Shown here piece after piece: positions 46,433-55,205 of a stretch of DNA of 64,000 bases. Made by a program: the position numbers and the translations under genes. The notes under the pieces are model-generated. The model did no database searches. It worked only from the letters and a program-made list of their open reading frames with translations, and was not told where the DNA came from. Origin of the DNA: Kitasatospora phosalacinea (GTDB lineage Bacteria; Actinomycetota; Actinomycetes; Streptomycetales; Streptomycetaceae); the NCBI RefSeq assembly GCF_000716545.1, contig NZ_JNWZ01000011.1:1-64000 (forward strand). The letters run 5' to 3'. Each line of letters begins with the position of its first letter. The first letter of the stretch is position 1.

Positions 46433-47493
46433 CGGCGGGCCTCGACCAGGCGGGGCAGGTCGCGGGCGGCCTCGATCAGGAACCAGGACGGCAGCACGGG
46501 GTTGCCGTCGGGCCCGTCGGCGATCACGGTCTGGGCGACCTCGACGGAGATCTCGGCGAGCTGCACCAGCAGCGACTTGGAGCGGTACGCGTGCTGGCGG
46601 ACGGCCAGCGAGGCGTGCTCCTTGCGGGCGGGCAGTTCCTTGACCAGGCGGCCGCGGAAGGAGTCGGCGAGGTAGTAGAGCAGGTCGCGGTCCTCGATCC
46701 GGTGCGGCCAGGAGGCGTCGCCCTTCAGGATCGCGTCCAGCCCGTAGGCGTTGCGGACGATCTTGACGTAGCCGCAGAAGGCGACGGCGTGGGCGGGGGT
46801 GAGCAGGCCGTGGGCGAGCACCTTGAGGGTGTTCTCGTCGAGGCCGGGGCCGAAGGAGTGCAGCGCGTCGGAGAGCATGTGCCAGGCGCGCGGGGTGGAG
46901 AAGGGCTCCTCGGTCTTCGGCGGGGCGGACCACAGGTGGTCGGGCCGGTCGGTGAGGTGGTCGGTGATCCACGGGTGGATGCCGTGCCCGGCGGCCCAGC
47001 CGAGCCAGTCGTCGGAGCTGGCCCGCAGGTGGACGTGGACCAGGCGGTTGAGCAGCGCGGACGGCATCGGGCGGGCCAGCGCGCCGTCGGTGGCGCGGTT
47101 TCCGGCGCCGATCACGATCGAGCCGGGCGGCAGTTCGTAGCTGCCGATCCGGCGGTCCAGGATCAGCGAGTAGAAGGCCTTCTGGACGTCGGGGGTGGCG
47201 GCGTTCAGCTCGTCCAGGAACAGGCAGTACGGCTGGTCGCGGGCGATGGTCTCGGGCGGGCAGAACCGGGAGCGGCCCTCGGGGGTGAGCTGCGGGACGC
47301 CGATCAGGTCCTCGGGGGCGAGCTGGGTGCCGAGCAGCGAGACGCACTCCAGGCCGATCGACTCGGCGAACCGGTTGACCAGCGAGGACTTGCCGATGCC
47401 GGGTGCGCCCCAGAGGAACACCGGCCGCACGGTGGCGAGGCCGAGCAGCAGCTCGGGGACCTGGGACGGTGACACGGTGACGGCGGACTGCAC
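46429..47493 (-). CDS. MoxR-type AAA ATPase
   Basis: The 354-residue protein begins at GTG 47493, preceded by CAGGGAGAG. The Walker A motif GAPGIGKSSLVNRF is at about 31-44, the Walker B YCLFLDELNAA at about 99-109, and the sensor region GAGNRATDGALARPM at about 131. The C-terminus is helical. It is coupled by a GTGA overlap to the VWA/HExxH gene, forming a two-gene system. A longer reading to 47661 would run into the YceI promoter region and is not used. Confidence 0.9.
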   Translation of the reverse strand: MQSAVTVSPSQVPELLLGLATVRPVFLWGAPGIGKSSLVNRFAESIGLECVSLLGTQLAPEDLIGVPQLTPEGRSRFCPPETIARDQPYCLFLDELNAATPDVQKAFYSLILDRRIGSYELPPGSIVIGAGNRATDGALARPMPSALLNRLVHVHLRASSDDWLGWAAGHGIHPWITDHLTDRPDHLWSAPPKTEEPFSTPRAWHMLSDALHSFGPGLDENTLKVLAHGLLTPAHAVAFCGYVKIVRNAYGLDAILKGDASWPHRIEDRDLLYYLADSFRGRLVKELPARKEHASLAVRQHAYRSKSLLVQLAEISVEVAQTVIADGPDGNPVLPSWFLIEAARDLPRLVEARR

Positions 47494-47645
47494 AACTCTC
47501 CCTGGGCGGGGTGGGGTTCGGGGGTTCCGGCGGTCAGTGTGAACCGTCCCGGGGGCGGGCGCACCAGGTTTTCGGGGCGGTGGCGGCGCTGTCCACAGGC
47601 TGGGGACGGCGCTGTGCGGGAGCGGCCTCCCGGAGGAACTTCGGA

Positions 47646-47673
47646 CAACTTTCAACTTCATGGTTGAAAGTTG
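47646..47673. promoter_or_regulatory. Inverted repeat operator upstream of the YceI gene
   Basis: Arms CAACTTTCAA (47646-47655) and TTGAAAGTTG (47664-47673) are perfect inverted repeats around an 8-bp spacer. A related AAGTTGAAG follows. The A+T-rich site stands out in its G+C-rich surroundings and fits a MarR-type operator. Confidence 0.7.
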
Positions 47674-47756
47674 AACCAGATCGGCGTACGGTGAACCGCG
47701 TGAACAAGTTGAAGCCTCAACAAACGGCTTCGACCCCCGTACCGAGGAGAGAAGCC

Positions 47757-48356
47757 ATGGGCATCTTCAACCGCAGCAAGAACACCGCCGCCACCACCGC
47801 CGTCCAGGGCCCGGACCTGGCCCACCTGACCGGCGACTACACCATCGACGCCGCCCACTCCAAGATCGGTTTCGCGGTCCGGCACGCGATGGTCACCAAC
47901 GTCCGCGGCGAGTTCGCCGAGTACGAGGGCAAGCTGCACCTGGACGGCAGCGACCCCGCCGCCTCCACCGCCGAACTGGTGATCAAGGTCGCCTCGATCA
48001 GCACCGGCCAGGCCCAGCGCGACGAGCACCTGCGCACCGGCGACTTCTTCGACGCCGCCGCGCACCCGGAGATCACCTTCAAGTCGACCTCCGCCGAGCG
48101 GGTCGACGGCGACACCTACCGCCTGCACGGCGACCTCACCATCAAGGGCACCACCCGCCCGGTCGTCCTCGACCTGGAGTTCACCGGCGCGGCCACCGAC
48201 GTGTACGGCGCCAACCGGGTCGGCTTCGAGGGCGGCACCAGCGTCGACCGCACCGCCTGGGGCCTGACCTACAACGCCGCGCTGGAGACCGGTGGCGTGC
48301 TGATCGGCGAGAAGGTCAAGCTGGCGCTGGACGTCTCCGCCGTGCGAGCCTCCTGA
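47757..48356 (+). CDS. YceI-family lipid-binding protein
   Basis: The 199-residue protein has the YceI lipocalin-like beta-barrel (about residues 24-199). YTIDAAHSKIGFAVRHAMVTNVRGEF is the family start, DEHLRTGDFFDAAAHPEITFKST follows at about 88, and the end is KVKLALDVSAV. YceI proteins bind isoprenoid or fatty ligands. There is no signal peptide, so this copy is cytoplasmic. ATG 47757 follows GAGGAGAGAAG. A MarR-like inverted repeat lies 84-111 bp upstream, but no MarR gene is adjacent. Confidence 0.9.
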   Translation: MGIFNRSKNTAATTAVQGPDLAHLTGDYTIDAAHSKIGFAVRHAMVTNVRGEFAEYEGKLHLDGSDPAASTAELVIKVASISTGQAQRDEHLRTGDFFDAAAHPEITFKSTSAERVDGDTYRLHGDLTIKGTTRPVVLDLEFTGAATDVYGANRVGFEGGTSVDRTAWGLTYNAALETGGVLIGEKVKLALDVSAVRAS

Positions 48357-48396
48357 ACCCGCCTGCCAGGGCCGCGAGTCCGGCCTCCCCGGTACC

Positions 48397-48423
48397 GCCC
48401 CCGCCGTCCCCCTCGGCGGGGGC
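48397..48423. terminator. Bidirectional hairpin
   Basis: Arms at 48397-48406 and 48414-48423 form a 10-bp stem between the convergent YceI and LysR genes. Confidence 0.65.
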
Positions 48424-48443
48424 GCCGCCGTCCGCGCGCGCGG

Positions 48444-49403
48444 TCAGAGCAGCGCCGCGTCCTCGGCCGGCAGCCAACTGTCCGGCGGGCGGCGCAACCA
48501 GCCCTCGGCGGCGGCCAGTTCGGACGCGCAGGCGCGCAGCGCGGCCAGCCCCGGGTGGCGCACCCCCGGCCGGTGCACCAGGCCGACCAGGCTGAGCGGC
48601 ACCGGATCGACCAGCGGCCGGACCACCGCGCCCGGGTGGTCGTGCGCCCCGGCGGCGGTCAGCACCGGATCGCCGTGCCGGGCCAGGTAGCGGGCGAACT
48701 CGGCGGCCCCGACCGGCGGGGTGCGCCCGGGCGCGGCCTCCAGCCCGTGCGCGGCCAGCAGCCGCAGCCCGAGGTCGGTCCACTCGGCGGTGGCGGGCTG
48801 CCCCGCGAACACGTCCACCCGGTACCCGACGAGCGCCCCCAGCGGGACGGCGGGCCGGTCGGCCAGCGGGTGCCCCAGCGGCAGGAAGACCCCCATCGGC
48901 TCCAACCGGACGGGCAGGTGCACCAGCCGGCCCCGGTCGGCGGCCGGCAGCCCGGCGTACCGGCCGAACGAGGCGTCCAGCCGGTGCGCGGCCAACTCCC
49001 CCGCCGCACCGGCCAGTCCACCCAGGTAGCGGGCCAGCAGTTCGACCTCCGGACACCGCCGACGGGCCTCGGCGAGCACCCGCTCGGCAGCGTGGTCCGG
49101 CCCCCAGTCCTGCCCGTTGAGATCGACCAGCAGCGCCCGGGTCCCACCCAGCGCGGCGATCTCCGCCTGTAGCTCCAGCAGTTGGCGCGCCATCGGGAGC
49201 AGCGCCGCACCCGCCTCGGTCAACCCCACGCTGCGGGTCGACCGGTTCAGCAGCACGCAGCCCAACTCCCGTTCCAGCGCCTGGACGTCCCGGCTGACGG
49301 CCTGCTGCGCCAGGTGCAGCCGCTCGGCGGCGCGGCCGAAGTGCAGCGTCTCGGCGACGGCGGCGAAGCTGCGCAGCAGCCGGGGGTGGAGGTCTCGGGG
49401 CAC
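48444..49403 (-). CDS. LysR-family transcriptional regulator
   Basis: The 319-residue protein has the LysR helix-turn-helix (about residues 6-65, LRSFAAVAETLHFGRAAERLHLAQQAVSRDVQALE) and a substrate-binding-type effector domain (about 90-300). GTG 49403 is used. It is divergent from an MFS transporter gene about 110 bp away and probably controls it. The effector is unknown. Confidence 0.92.
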   Translation of the reverse strand: MPRDLHPRLLRSFAAVAETLHFGRAAERLHLAQQAVSRDVQALERELGCVLLNRSTRSVGLTEAGAALLPMARQLLELQAEIAALGGTRALLVDLNGQDWGPDHAAERVLAEARRRCPEVELLARYLGGLAGAAGELAAHRLDASFGRYAGLPAADRGRLVHLPVRLEPMGVFLPLGHPLADRPAVPLGALVGYRVDVFAGQPATAEWTDLGLRLLAAHGLEAAPGRTPPVGAAEFARYLARHGDPVLTAAGAHDHPGAVVRPLVDPVPLSLVGLVHRPGVRHPGLAALRACASELAAAEGWLRRPPDSWLPAEDAALL

Positions 49404-49513
49404 GCCCGGAAGATTAACAACGGAATGCGGTGAATGCGGCGGAGCAGGTGTTGGACGCCCCCGCTCCCCCGCCGCGAGGCTGGAGGCATCCCCCGATCCC
49501 CTGGAGCCCTCCC

Positions 49514-50710
49514 TTGTCGCTGCCGCTCGCCCGCTACCGCCCGGTGTTCGCCGCGCCCGGCACTCTGGCGTTCACGCTCTCCGGGCTGCTCGGCCGGCTC
49601 GCGCTGGCGATGAACGGCGTGTCGGTCGTGGTGCTGATCGCCGACCGGCGCGGCTCGTACGCGCTGGCCGGGGCGGTCTCCGCGGTGGGGGTGCTGGCGG
49701 GTGCGGCGCTGCTGCCGGTGCTGGGGCGGCTGGTCGACCGGCTGGGGCAGGCGCGGGTCGCGGTGCCCGCGGTGCTGGCCGGTGCGCTGCCGACGGTGGG
49801 GCTGCTGCTGTGCGTGCGCTCGGGCGCGCCGGCCTGGGCGCTCTTCCTGTGCTGGGCGCTGTCCGGCAGCAGCCCCGACCTGGGCGGGATGGCCCGGGCC
49901 CGCTGGGCGCACCTGCACCGGACGGACCCGGCCGTGCTGCACCGGGCCAACGCGCTGGAGCAGTCGCTGGACGAGCTGTGCTTCATGGCCGGACCGGTGC
50001 TCGGCATGGCCCTGTGCACCGCCGTCGCCCCCGAGGCCGGGCTGCTCGCCGCCCGGCTGCTGGGCACCGCCGGCACCCTGCTGTTCGCCGCCCAGCGCGC
50101 CACCGAGCCGCCCCCGGCCCACCCGGGCCACTCCCGCGCGAGGGGGCTGCTCCGGACACCGGGCCTGCCGCCGCTGCTCGCGGTGTTCCTGGCCGCCGGG
50201 GTGCTGTTCGGCTCGCTGGAGGTGACCACGCTCGCGTACACCGACGCGCTGGGCCGGCAGTCGGCCGGCGGCGGGCTGCTGGCCCTGGTCGCGGCCGGGT
50301 CCTGCGTCTCGGGGCTGGTGTTCGGCGCGGTCCGGCCGCGCCGCCCGGCGGCGGTGCGGCTGGCGCTGGGCACCGGCGCGATGGCCGCCCTGATGCTGCT
50401 GCCGCTGGCGGCGGGCCTGTCCGGGGCGGGGGTGCCGCTGCTGGGCGCGGCCCTGCTGGCGGCCGGGTCGGGCACCGCGCCGACCATGGTGAGCGGCATG
50501 ACACTGGCCCAACGCCTGCTGCCCGCCCACCGGTTGACCGAGGGGATGGCGCTGGCGGTCGCGGCGATCCTGGTCGGCGTCTCCACGGGAGCGACGTTCG
50601 GCGGCGCGCTCGCCCAGCACGCCGCGCCGGGCACCGGCTACCTGCTGCCGTGCTGCGCCGCCGCGCTGGCCCTGTCCGCCGCCCTGTTCCTCGCCCGGAA
50701 GCCGGGTTGA
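49514..50710 (+). CDS. MFS transporter
   Basis: The roughly 398-residue protein has about 12 hydrophobic helices and the loop LGRLVDRLGQARVAV between helices 2 and 3. The start is uncertain: TTG 49514 (LSLPLARYRPVFAAPG) matches related transporters and leaves room for a divergent promoter. GTG 49430 would add 28 residues and overlap regulatory DNA. Its LysR neighbour suggests inducible export of a small molecule. Confidence 0.83.
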   Translation: MSLPLARYRPVFAAPGTLAFTLSGLLGRLALAMNGVSVVVLIADRRGSYALAGAVSAVGVLAGAALLPVLGRLVDRLGQARVAVPAVLAGALPTVGLLLCVRSGAPAWALFLCWALSGSSPDLGGMARARWAHLHRTDPAVLHRANALEQSLDELCFMAGPVLGMALCTAVAPEAGLLAARLLGTAGTLLFAAQRATEPPPAHPGHSRARGLLRTPGLPPLLAVFLAAGVLFGSLEVTTLAYTDALGRQSAGGGLLALVAAGSCVSGLVFGAVRPRRPAAVRLALGTGAMAALMLLPLAAGLSGAGVPLLGAALLAAGSGTAPTMVSGMTLAQRLLPAHRLTEGMALAVAAILVGVSTGATFGGALAQHAAPGTGYLLPCCAAALALSAALFLARKPG

Positions 50711-50717
50711 CGGTCCG

Positions 50718-51239
50718 TCAGCGCCAGCCGTAGACGTACTCGGGCAGCCGCGTCCCGTCCGGGAAGTGCGCGGTGCCGCGGCCGAGCCGGCGGGCGCCGT
50801 GCCGTTCGTAGAAGGCGATCGCGCGCCGGTTGGCGGCCAGCACGTCCAGCCGGACGGGCACGTCGGGGAAGCGGTCCAGGGCGGCGCGCAGCAGCCGGGC
50901 GCCGATGCCGCCGCCGGTGCGGTCGGGGCGGACGTGCAGTTGCTCCAGCCGGACCTCGCCGCCGTCCGGCACCAGGTAGGCGAAGCCGACGACGCCCTCC
51001 CCGGCCTGCTCGGCGAGCAGCAGGACGGGGGTGTCGGCGGGCGTCCCGTAGTCGGCGTCCAGCCGCAGCGCCCAGAGCGGCTCCTGCTCGGCGCCCTCCG
51101 CGTCCAGCACCCGGGCCGGCACCAGTCCGGCGTACGCGGCGCGGCGGCTGGCGGCGTGCAGCCGGGCGACGGCGGCGGCGTCCGCGGCGGTGCCCTCGCG
51201 CAGGACGGGCGGGGGCGGGGTGCGGTCGGAGTCGGGCAT
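50718..51239 (-). CDS. GNAT-family N-acetyltransferase
   Basis: The 173-residue protein shows the acetyl-CoA-binding loop VRPDRTGGGIGARLLRAALD at about residues 105-124 and the beta-bulge strand LEQLHV. The C-terminus ends with ANRRAIAFYERHGARRLGRGT. Substrate is unknown. ATG 51239 is used. It is divergent from the TetR gene by 175 bp. Confidence 0.88.
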   Translation of the reverse strand: MPDSDRTPPPPVLREGTAADAAAVARLHAASRRAAYAGLVPARVLDAEGAEQEPLWALRLDADYGTPADTPVLLLAEQAGEGVVGFAYLVPDGGEVRLEQLHVRPDRTGGGIGARLLRAALDRFPDVPVRLDVLAANRRAIAFYERHGARRLGRGTAHFPDGTRLPEYVYGWR

Positions 51240-51414
51240 CCGGCCAGCCTTCCACACCTGCCGCGTCCGCCGGATCCCCGCCGGGTCCCCGCCGCCGGGG
51301 GCACCGGGCGCGCCGCCCGGATTCCGATTCGCCCTCCCGGTCCGGGGTCGTCCCGGTCCGGGCTAGGCTCGGACGGGTAGACGACCGCGACGGAAGCGAA
51401 TCAGGCGGGGCGAG

Positions 51415-52239
51415 GTGTCAGGTAACGGCCAGGAGCGGACTCATCGGCGCCCCGTGGGGTCGGGCGGCGCGGCGAAGGCGGGCGACGGCGCGGAGCAGGC
51501 GGCCGGCCCGCCCGTGTCCGGCGAGCTGGCGGGCGGTCGGGCCCGGCCGAAGACCGACAAGAGCGAGGCCACCCGCGCGCTGATCCTGGAGACCGCGATG
51601 CGGATGTTCCAGGAGCGCGGCTACGAGAAGACCACCATGCGGGCGATCGCCGCCGAGGCGGGCGTCTCGGTCGGCAGCGCCTACTACTACTTCTCGGCCA
51701 AGGAGTTCCTGATCCAGGGCTTCTACGACCGGATGACCCACGACCACGCCGCCGACGCCAGGGCCCGGATGGCGCACACCCGCGACTTCGCCGAGCGCCT
51801 CCGGATCGCGATCGACTCCTGGATCGACACCGCCGCCCCGTACCACGGGTTCTCCGCCCAGTTCTTCCGCACCGCCGCCGACCCGACCAGCTCGCTCAGC
51901 CCCTTCTCCAACGAGTCCCACCCGGCCCGGGCCACCGCCGTCGAACTCTTCCGGGACGTGCTCCAGGGCTCCGAGCTCGCCCCCAAGCTGGACGCCGAAC
52001 TGGTCGACCTGCTGCCCGACGTGCTCTGGCTGCACCTGATGGTCGTCGTCCTCTACTGGGTCTTCGACCGCACCCCCGACACCGAGCGCACCCGCGAGTT
52101 CGTCCGCCGCTCCACCCCCCTGGTGGCCCGCCTGATCAACCTCTCCCGCTACCGGGTCTTCCGCCCCCTGGTCCGCGACGCCAAGGGCCTGATCCAGGAC
52201 TTCGTGCTGCCCGGCATCGGCAAGACCATCGTCAAGTAA
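51415..52239 (+). CDS. TetR-family transcriptional regulator
   Basis: The 274-residue protein has a 45-residue basic/Gly-rich extension, then the TetR helix-turn-helix (about 50-98, ATRALILETAMRMFQERGYEKTTMRAIAAEAGVSVGSAYYYF), and a long ligand-binding part. GTG 51415 follows GGGGCGAGG. An ECF-type sigma gene follows. The ligand is unknown. Confidence 0.9.
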   Translation: MSGNGQERTHRRPVGSGGAAKAGDGAEQAAGPPVSGELAGGRARPKTDKSEATRALILETAMRMFQERGYEKTTMRAIAAEAGVSVGSAYYYFSAKEFLIQGFYDRMTHDHAADARARMAHTRDFAERLRIAIDSWIDTAAPYHGFSAQFFRTAADPTSSLSPFSNESHPARATAVELFRDVLQGSELAPKLDAELVDLLPDVLWLHLMVVVLYWVFDRTPDTERTREFVRRSTPLVARLINLSRYRVFRPLVRDAKGLIQDFVLPGIGKTIVK

Positions 52240-52259
52240 GGTCCCCGGCAGGGGAACCG

Positions 52260-52778
52260 GTGCGGGCGGGGGCGCGGATGGGGGACGAGGAGACGTCCCG
52301 GCTGGTGGCGGCGGCCCAGCAGGGCGATGTGTTCGCCATGGACGCGCTGATCACCGAACTGACCCCGTACGTCGGGCGGATCTGCGCCTCGGTGGCGCTG
52401 GAGCACGCCGCGGACGCGATGCAGGAGGTCTTCATCGCGGTCTTCCGCGGCCTGCGGGGGCTGCGGACGCCGGAGGCGCTGTACGGGTGGGTGCGGGTCA
52501 TCGCGGTGCGCGAGTCGCTGCGGGTCGCCCGGCGGCACCGGCGGGAGGTCGCCGTCCCCGACCTGGCGGACCTGCCCGCGGACGGGGACGCGGCGCTCGC
52601 CCGCGACGTGGCGGACGTGCTGCGGCGGCTCGGGCCGGAGCAGCGCGCGGTGCTGGTGCTGCGGCACGTGGAGGGGCTGGACGAGCAGGAGGTGGCCCGG
52701 CTGCTCCGGGTGCCGGTGGGGACGGTCAGGTCCAGGCTCTTCCGGGCCAGGCAGTCCTTCCGGCGCGCCTGGGGGTGA
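52260..52778 (+). CDS. ECF-type RNA polymerase sigma factor
   Basis: The 172-residue protein has sigma region 2 (about residues 12-80, DALITELTPYVGRICASVALEHAADAMQEVFIAVFRGLRG) and region 4 (about 115-168, RLGPEQRAVLVLRHVEGLDEQEVARLLRVPVGTVRSRLFRAR). GTG 52260 follows AGGGGAACC; ATG 52278 is the alternative start. No anti-sigma gene is seen next to it. It lies 20 bp after the TetR gene. Confidence 0.87.
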   Translation: MRAGARMGDEETSRLVAAAQQGDVFAMDALITELTPYVGRICASVALEHAADAMQEVFIAVFRGLRGLRTPEALYGWVRVIAVRESLRVARRHRREVAVPDLADLPADGDAALARDVADVLRRLGPEQRAVLVLRHVEGLDEQEVARLLRVPVGTVRSRLFRARQSFRRAWG

Positions 52779-52824
52779 ACCGGCCTCCGCCGGGCGCGGC
52801 GGGCCCGGGGCGGGCGCGCCTCCC

Positions 52825-53319
52825 TCAGGCCCGGCGGGCCTCGATCCGCGCGCCGAGCCGGTCCAGCAGCGCCTCGCCGCGCGCGTCCGCGCCCGGTCGG
52901 CGCAGGGCCCGGAGGGCGCCGCCGCCGGGGAGGCGGAAGCTGCTCAGGTAGCCGAACCTGGTCCCCGCGCCCTCGGGTTCGGCGGCCATCGCGCCCAGCA
53001 CCACCCGGCTCCGCATCAGGCACCAGCCCGGGGCGAGCAGCACCTCGAAGACCTCCCGGTGACCGAGCCGGCCGACCGCGACGGCCCGGAACCGGCCGCC
53101 CGGCCCCGGCGCCGACTCGGGGGTGAACGACCGTACGCCGGGCAGCAGTCGCGGGAGTTCGTGCTCCAGGTCGGAGACCACCTCCCACAGCAGCTCCGGG
53201 GGGACGTCGAACAGGCGGGTGGCGCAGTGCGGGTTCTTCGCGGTGGCGGCGACGACCCGCAGCCGGCGCAGCGGCCCGAGCTCGGCCGTCGGCCAGGTGG
53301 TACCGCTCGGCTCGGGCAT
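52825..53319 (-). CDS. SRPBCC-fold protein
   Basis: The 164-residue protein has the START/SRPBCC pattern: PPELLWEVVSDLEHELPRLLPGVRSFTPE, then HREVFEVLLAPGWCLMRSRVVLGAMAAEPEGAGTRFGYLSSFRLPG and a C-terminal helix. Such proteins bind hydrophobic small molecules or act in polyketide cyclisation. ATG 53319 is used. The sigma gene faces it tail to tail. Confidence 0.75.
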   Translation of the reverse strand: MPEPSGTTWPTAELGPLRRLRVVAATAKNPHCATRLFDVPPELLWEVVSDLEHELPRLLPGVRSFTPESAPGPGGRFRAVAVGRLGHREVFEVLLAPGWCLMRSRVVLGAMAAEPEGAGTRFGYLSSFRLPGGGALRALRRPGADARGEALLDRLGARIEARRA

Positions 53320-53423
53320 GGCCGCGACTCCTCACTGGTCGGCGCCGGAACGCCTCCCAGGCTATCCGCTGCACCACCGACGGGCCCGCCCCGCGCCCGC
53401 CCGCCCGTCCAGCCGCCCGTCCG

Positions 53424-54323
53424 TCAGCGCAGGAACAGCCGCCTGGCCCGGTCGGCGACCAGTTCGGGGCGCTCCTCGGGCAGTTGGTGCCCGGCGCCCG
53501 GGACGATCTCGACCCGCAGCCCGTCGCGGGACTCGGCGCCGCTGAGGAGGAGTCGCGGCGGGATCACCGGGTCGTGCTCGCCGGTGAGGGCCAGCGTGGG
53601 CGTCAGCGGCCGCAGCGCGCGGAACTCCCCGCGCCGCAGGGCGGCGATGTCCCGGACGACGAAGGCCCGGTGGACGGACTCGCCCGCCAGGGCCGCCAGC
53701 GGCACCCGCGCGGCCTCCGCGAACTCGGCGACCTCCGCCGCGCCGAGCGCCGAGCGGTCGGCCGGGCCGCGGCGCAGCAGGTAGCGGGTGAAGGCCGGCC
53801 AGTGCCGCAGCACGGCGCGCCCGAGCGGCGGCCACTCCAGGGCGAGCGTGTACCAGAACCGCCAGGCGCTGCCGAGCGTCCCGCGACGCTCCGGCCAGAG
53901 GTGCACCATGTTCAACGCCAGGTACCCGTCGAACCGTTCGGGTCGGCGGGCGCAGGCCAGGTACCCGGCCCAGGCCCCCCAGTCGTGGGCGATCAGGAAC
54001 GCCGAGTCCAGCCCCAGCGCGTCCAGGAAGCCCACCAGGTCGGCCGCCCGGGCCTCGGTCGACCAGCGCCCGGGCGCGCCCTCCGACCAGCCGAAGCCGG
54101 GCATGTCCAGGCAGAGCAGCCGGAAGTCCCCGGCCAGCAGCGGCACCACCCGCCGCCACGCGAACCAGTGCTGCGGGAAGCCGTGCACCAGGACGACCGG
54201 CGGCGCCCCGGCGGGCCCCGCCTCGGCGTAGTGCAGGCGTAGGCCGCCCACCTCGGCCGTGCCGTGCCGCACTCCCGCCAGCTCGGGCAACGGCCTTCGT
54301 GAAGACATCGGTTGACGTGGCAT
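53424..54323 (-). CDS. Alpha/beta-hydrolase, epoxide-hydrolase/dehalogenase-like
   Basis: The 299-residue protein has the oxyanion motif VVLVHGFPQHWFAWRRVV at about 38-55, DMPGFGWSEG at about 66-75, the nucleophile elbow AHDWGAW at about 109-115 (Asp110 in the Ser position), and the catalytic His in VPGAGHQLPEERPE. An aspartate nucleophile points to epoxide hydrolase or haloalkane dehalogenase rather than an esterase. ATG 54323 follows GGGGAGAG; a shorter start at 54308 is possible. Confidence 0.88.
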   Translation of the reverse strand: MPRQPMSSRRPLPELAGVRHGTAEVGGLRLHYAEAGPAGAPPVVLVHGFPQHWFAWRRVVPLLAGDFRLLCLDMPGFGWSEGAPGRWSTEARAADLVGFLDALGLDSAFLIAHDWGAWAGYLACARRPERFDGYLALNMVHLWPERRGTLGSAWRFWYTLALEWPPLGRAVLRHWPAFTRYLLRRGPADRSALGAAEVAEFAEAARVPLAALAGESVHRAFVVRDIAALRRGEFRALRPLTPTLALTGEHDPVIPPRLLLSGAESRDGLRVEIVPGAGHQLPEERPELVADRARRLFLR

Positions 54324-54435
54324 CGGTTCTCTCCCCAGTCGGTTCCGGCGAACGCCTCGCCCTTGCAGAGGAGCGGAACGGGCACCGCACTCCACCCGGG
54401 CCCGCGTGACGTGCGTCACCACCTCCGGGCGGCGG

Positions 54436-54855
54436 TCAGGCCGCGCTGTCGGCCCGGCCCGGCGGGGTGTCGGCGCCGGGGACGCCGTAGGCGGTCCAGA
54501 GCGGCATGACGCGCGGGGTGACGGCCGGACCGGGGGCCCGGTGGACGGCGATCCGGGTGGCGGGGCCGTGGACGAGCGGGAGCCTGGGCATGATCGTGCG
54601 GCGCAGCGAGTGCGGGGACAGCGGGTGCCGGAACCGGGAGCAGACCGGGAGCGTGTTCGGCGGCCGGACGGGCGCCGGCGGCGGGACGACCGGGGCGGCG
54701 CCCGCCCGGTGGCGGCCCTTGCGGGCGTCGGCTCCCGTGCGGTGGCGTCCGGTCGGGGTGTCGTGGGCGCCGGAGAGGTACCAGGCGAGGGTGAAAACGA
54801 GGAAGAGTGCGGCGATGGCGATGCAGGGGGCTGCCCAGGCGCTAAGGTGGAACAC
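54436..54855 (-). CDS. Single-span membrane protein, hypothetical
   Basis: The 139-residue protein has one N-terminal hydrophobic segment (about residues 7-27, WAAPCIAIAALFLVFTLAWYL) and a basic, Pro-rich remainder. GTG 54855 is used. It has no recognisable domain. Codon use and a plausible anchor support a real gene, but a chance reading is possible. Confidence 0.5.
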   Translation of the reverse strand: MFHLSAWAAPCIAIAALFLVFTLAWYLSGAHDTPTGRHRTGADARKGRHRAGAAPVVPPPAPVRPPNTLPVCSRFRHPLSPHSLRRTIMPRLPLVHGPATRIAVHRAPGPAVTPRVMPLWTAYGVPGADTPPGRADSAA

Positions 54856-55205
54856 GTCGAAGTCCCTTGAATTTGCGATGTTCGGGAGGATCGCTTCGAC
54901 TCCGCCCCGGGGGTGTTCGCAGCACCCGCCGGGGCACTTCTCTGTCGAGCGACCCGATTTCCCCGAACGCTAGGCAGCGGTGAGGGAACTGTCGAACCGT
55001 CAGGTTCGAACAGCGACACCCGGACCGGACCTGCGTTCACCCCTCCGGGCGGTCGAGCTCCCCGGCGTTCCCCCAGCTCGCGGCCGGTACGCCACAGTTG
55101 CGCCCGGGGATCGCCAATTCCACGCCACGGCAAGAGTGTTCGGCACGCCTGGGAGTGAATTCCGCGATCCGCCGGTTGACGCCCGGCAGCCCGCCGAACG
55201 CCCGC
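54856..55205. other. 350-bp intergenic region
   Basis: No gene is seen. It is less G+C-rich than its neighbours and contains CGAACC-GTCA-GGTTCG, a 6-bp inverted repeat at about 54990-55005 that could be an operator or hairpin. Confidence 0.4.

Noticed and set aside
42455..46675. 1406-residue plus-strand reading frame opposite the helicase and VWA genes
   Set aside because: It is Gly/Ala/Arg-rich without domain motifs and lies entirely antisense to genes with clear catalytic motifs.
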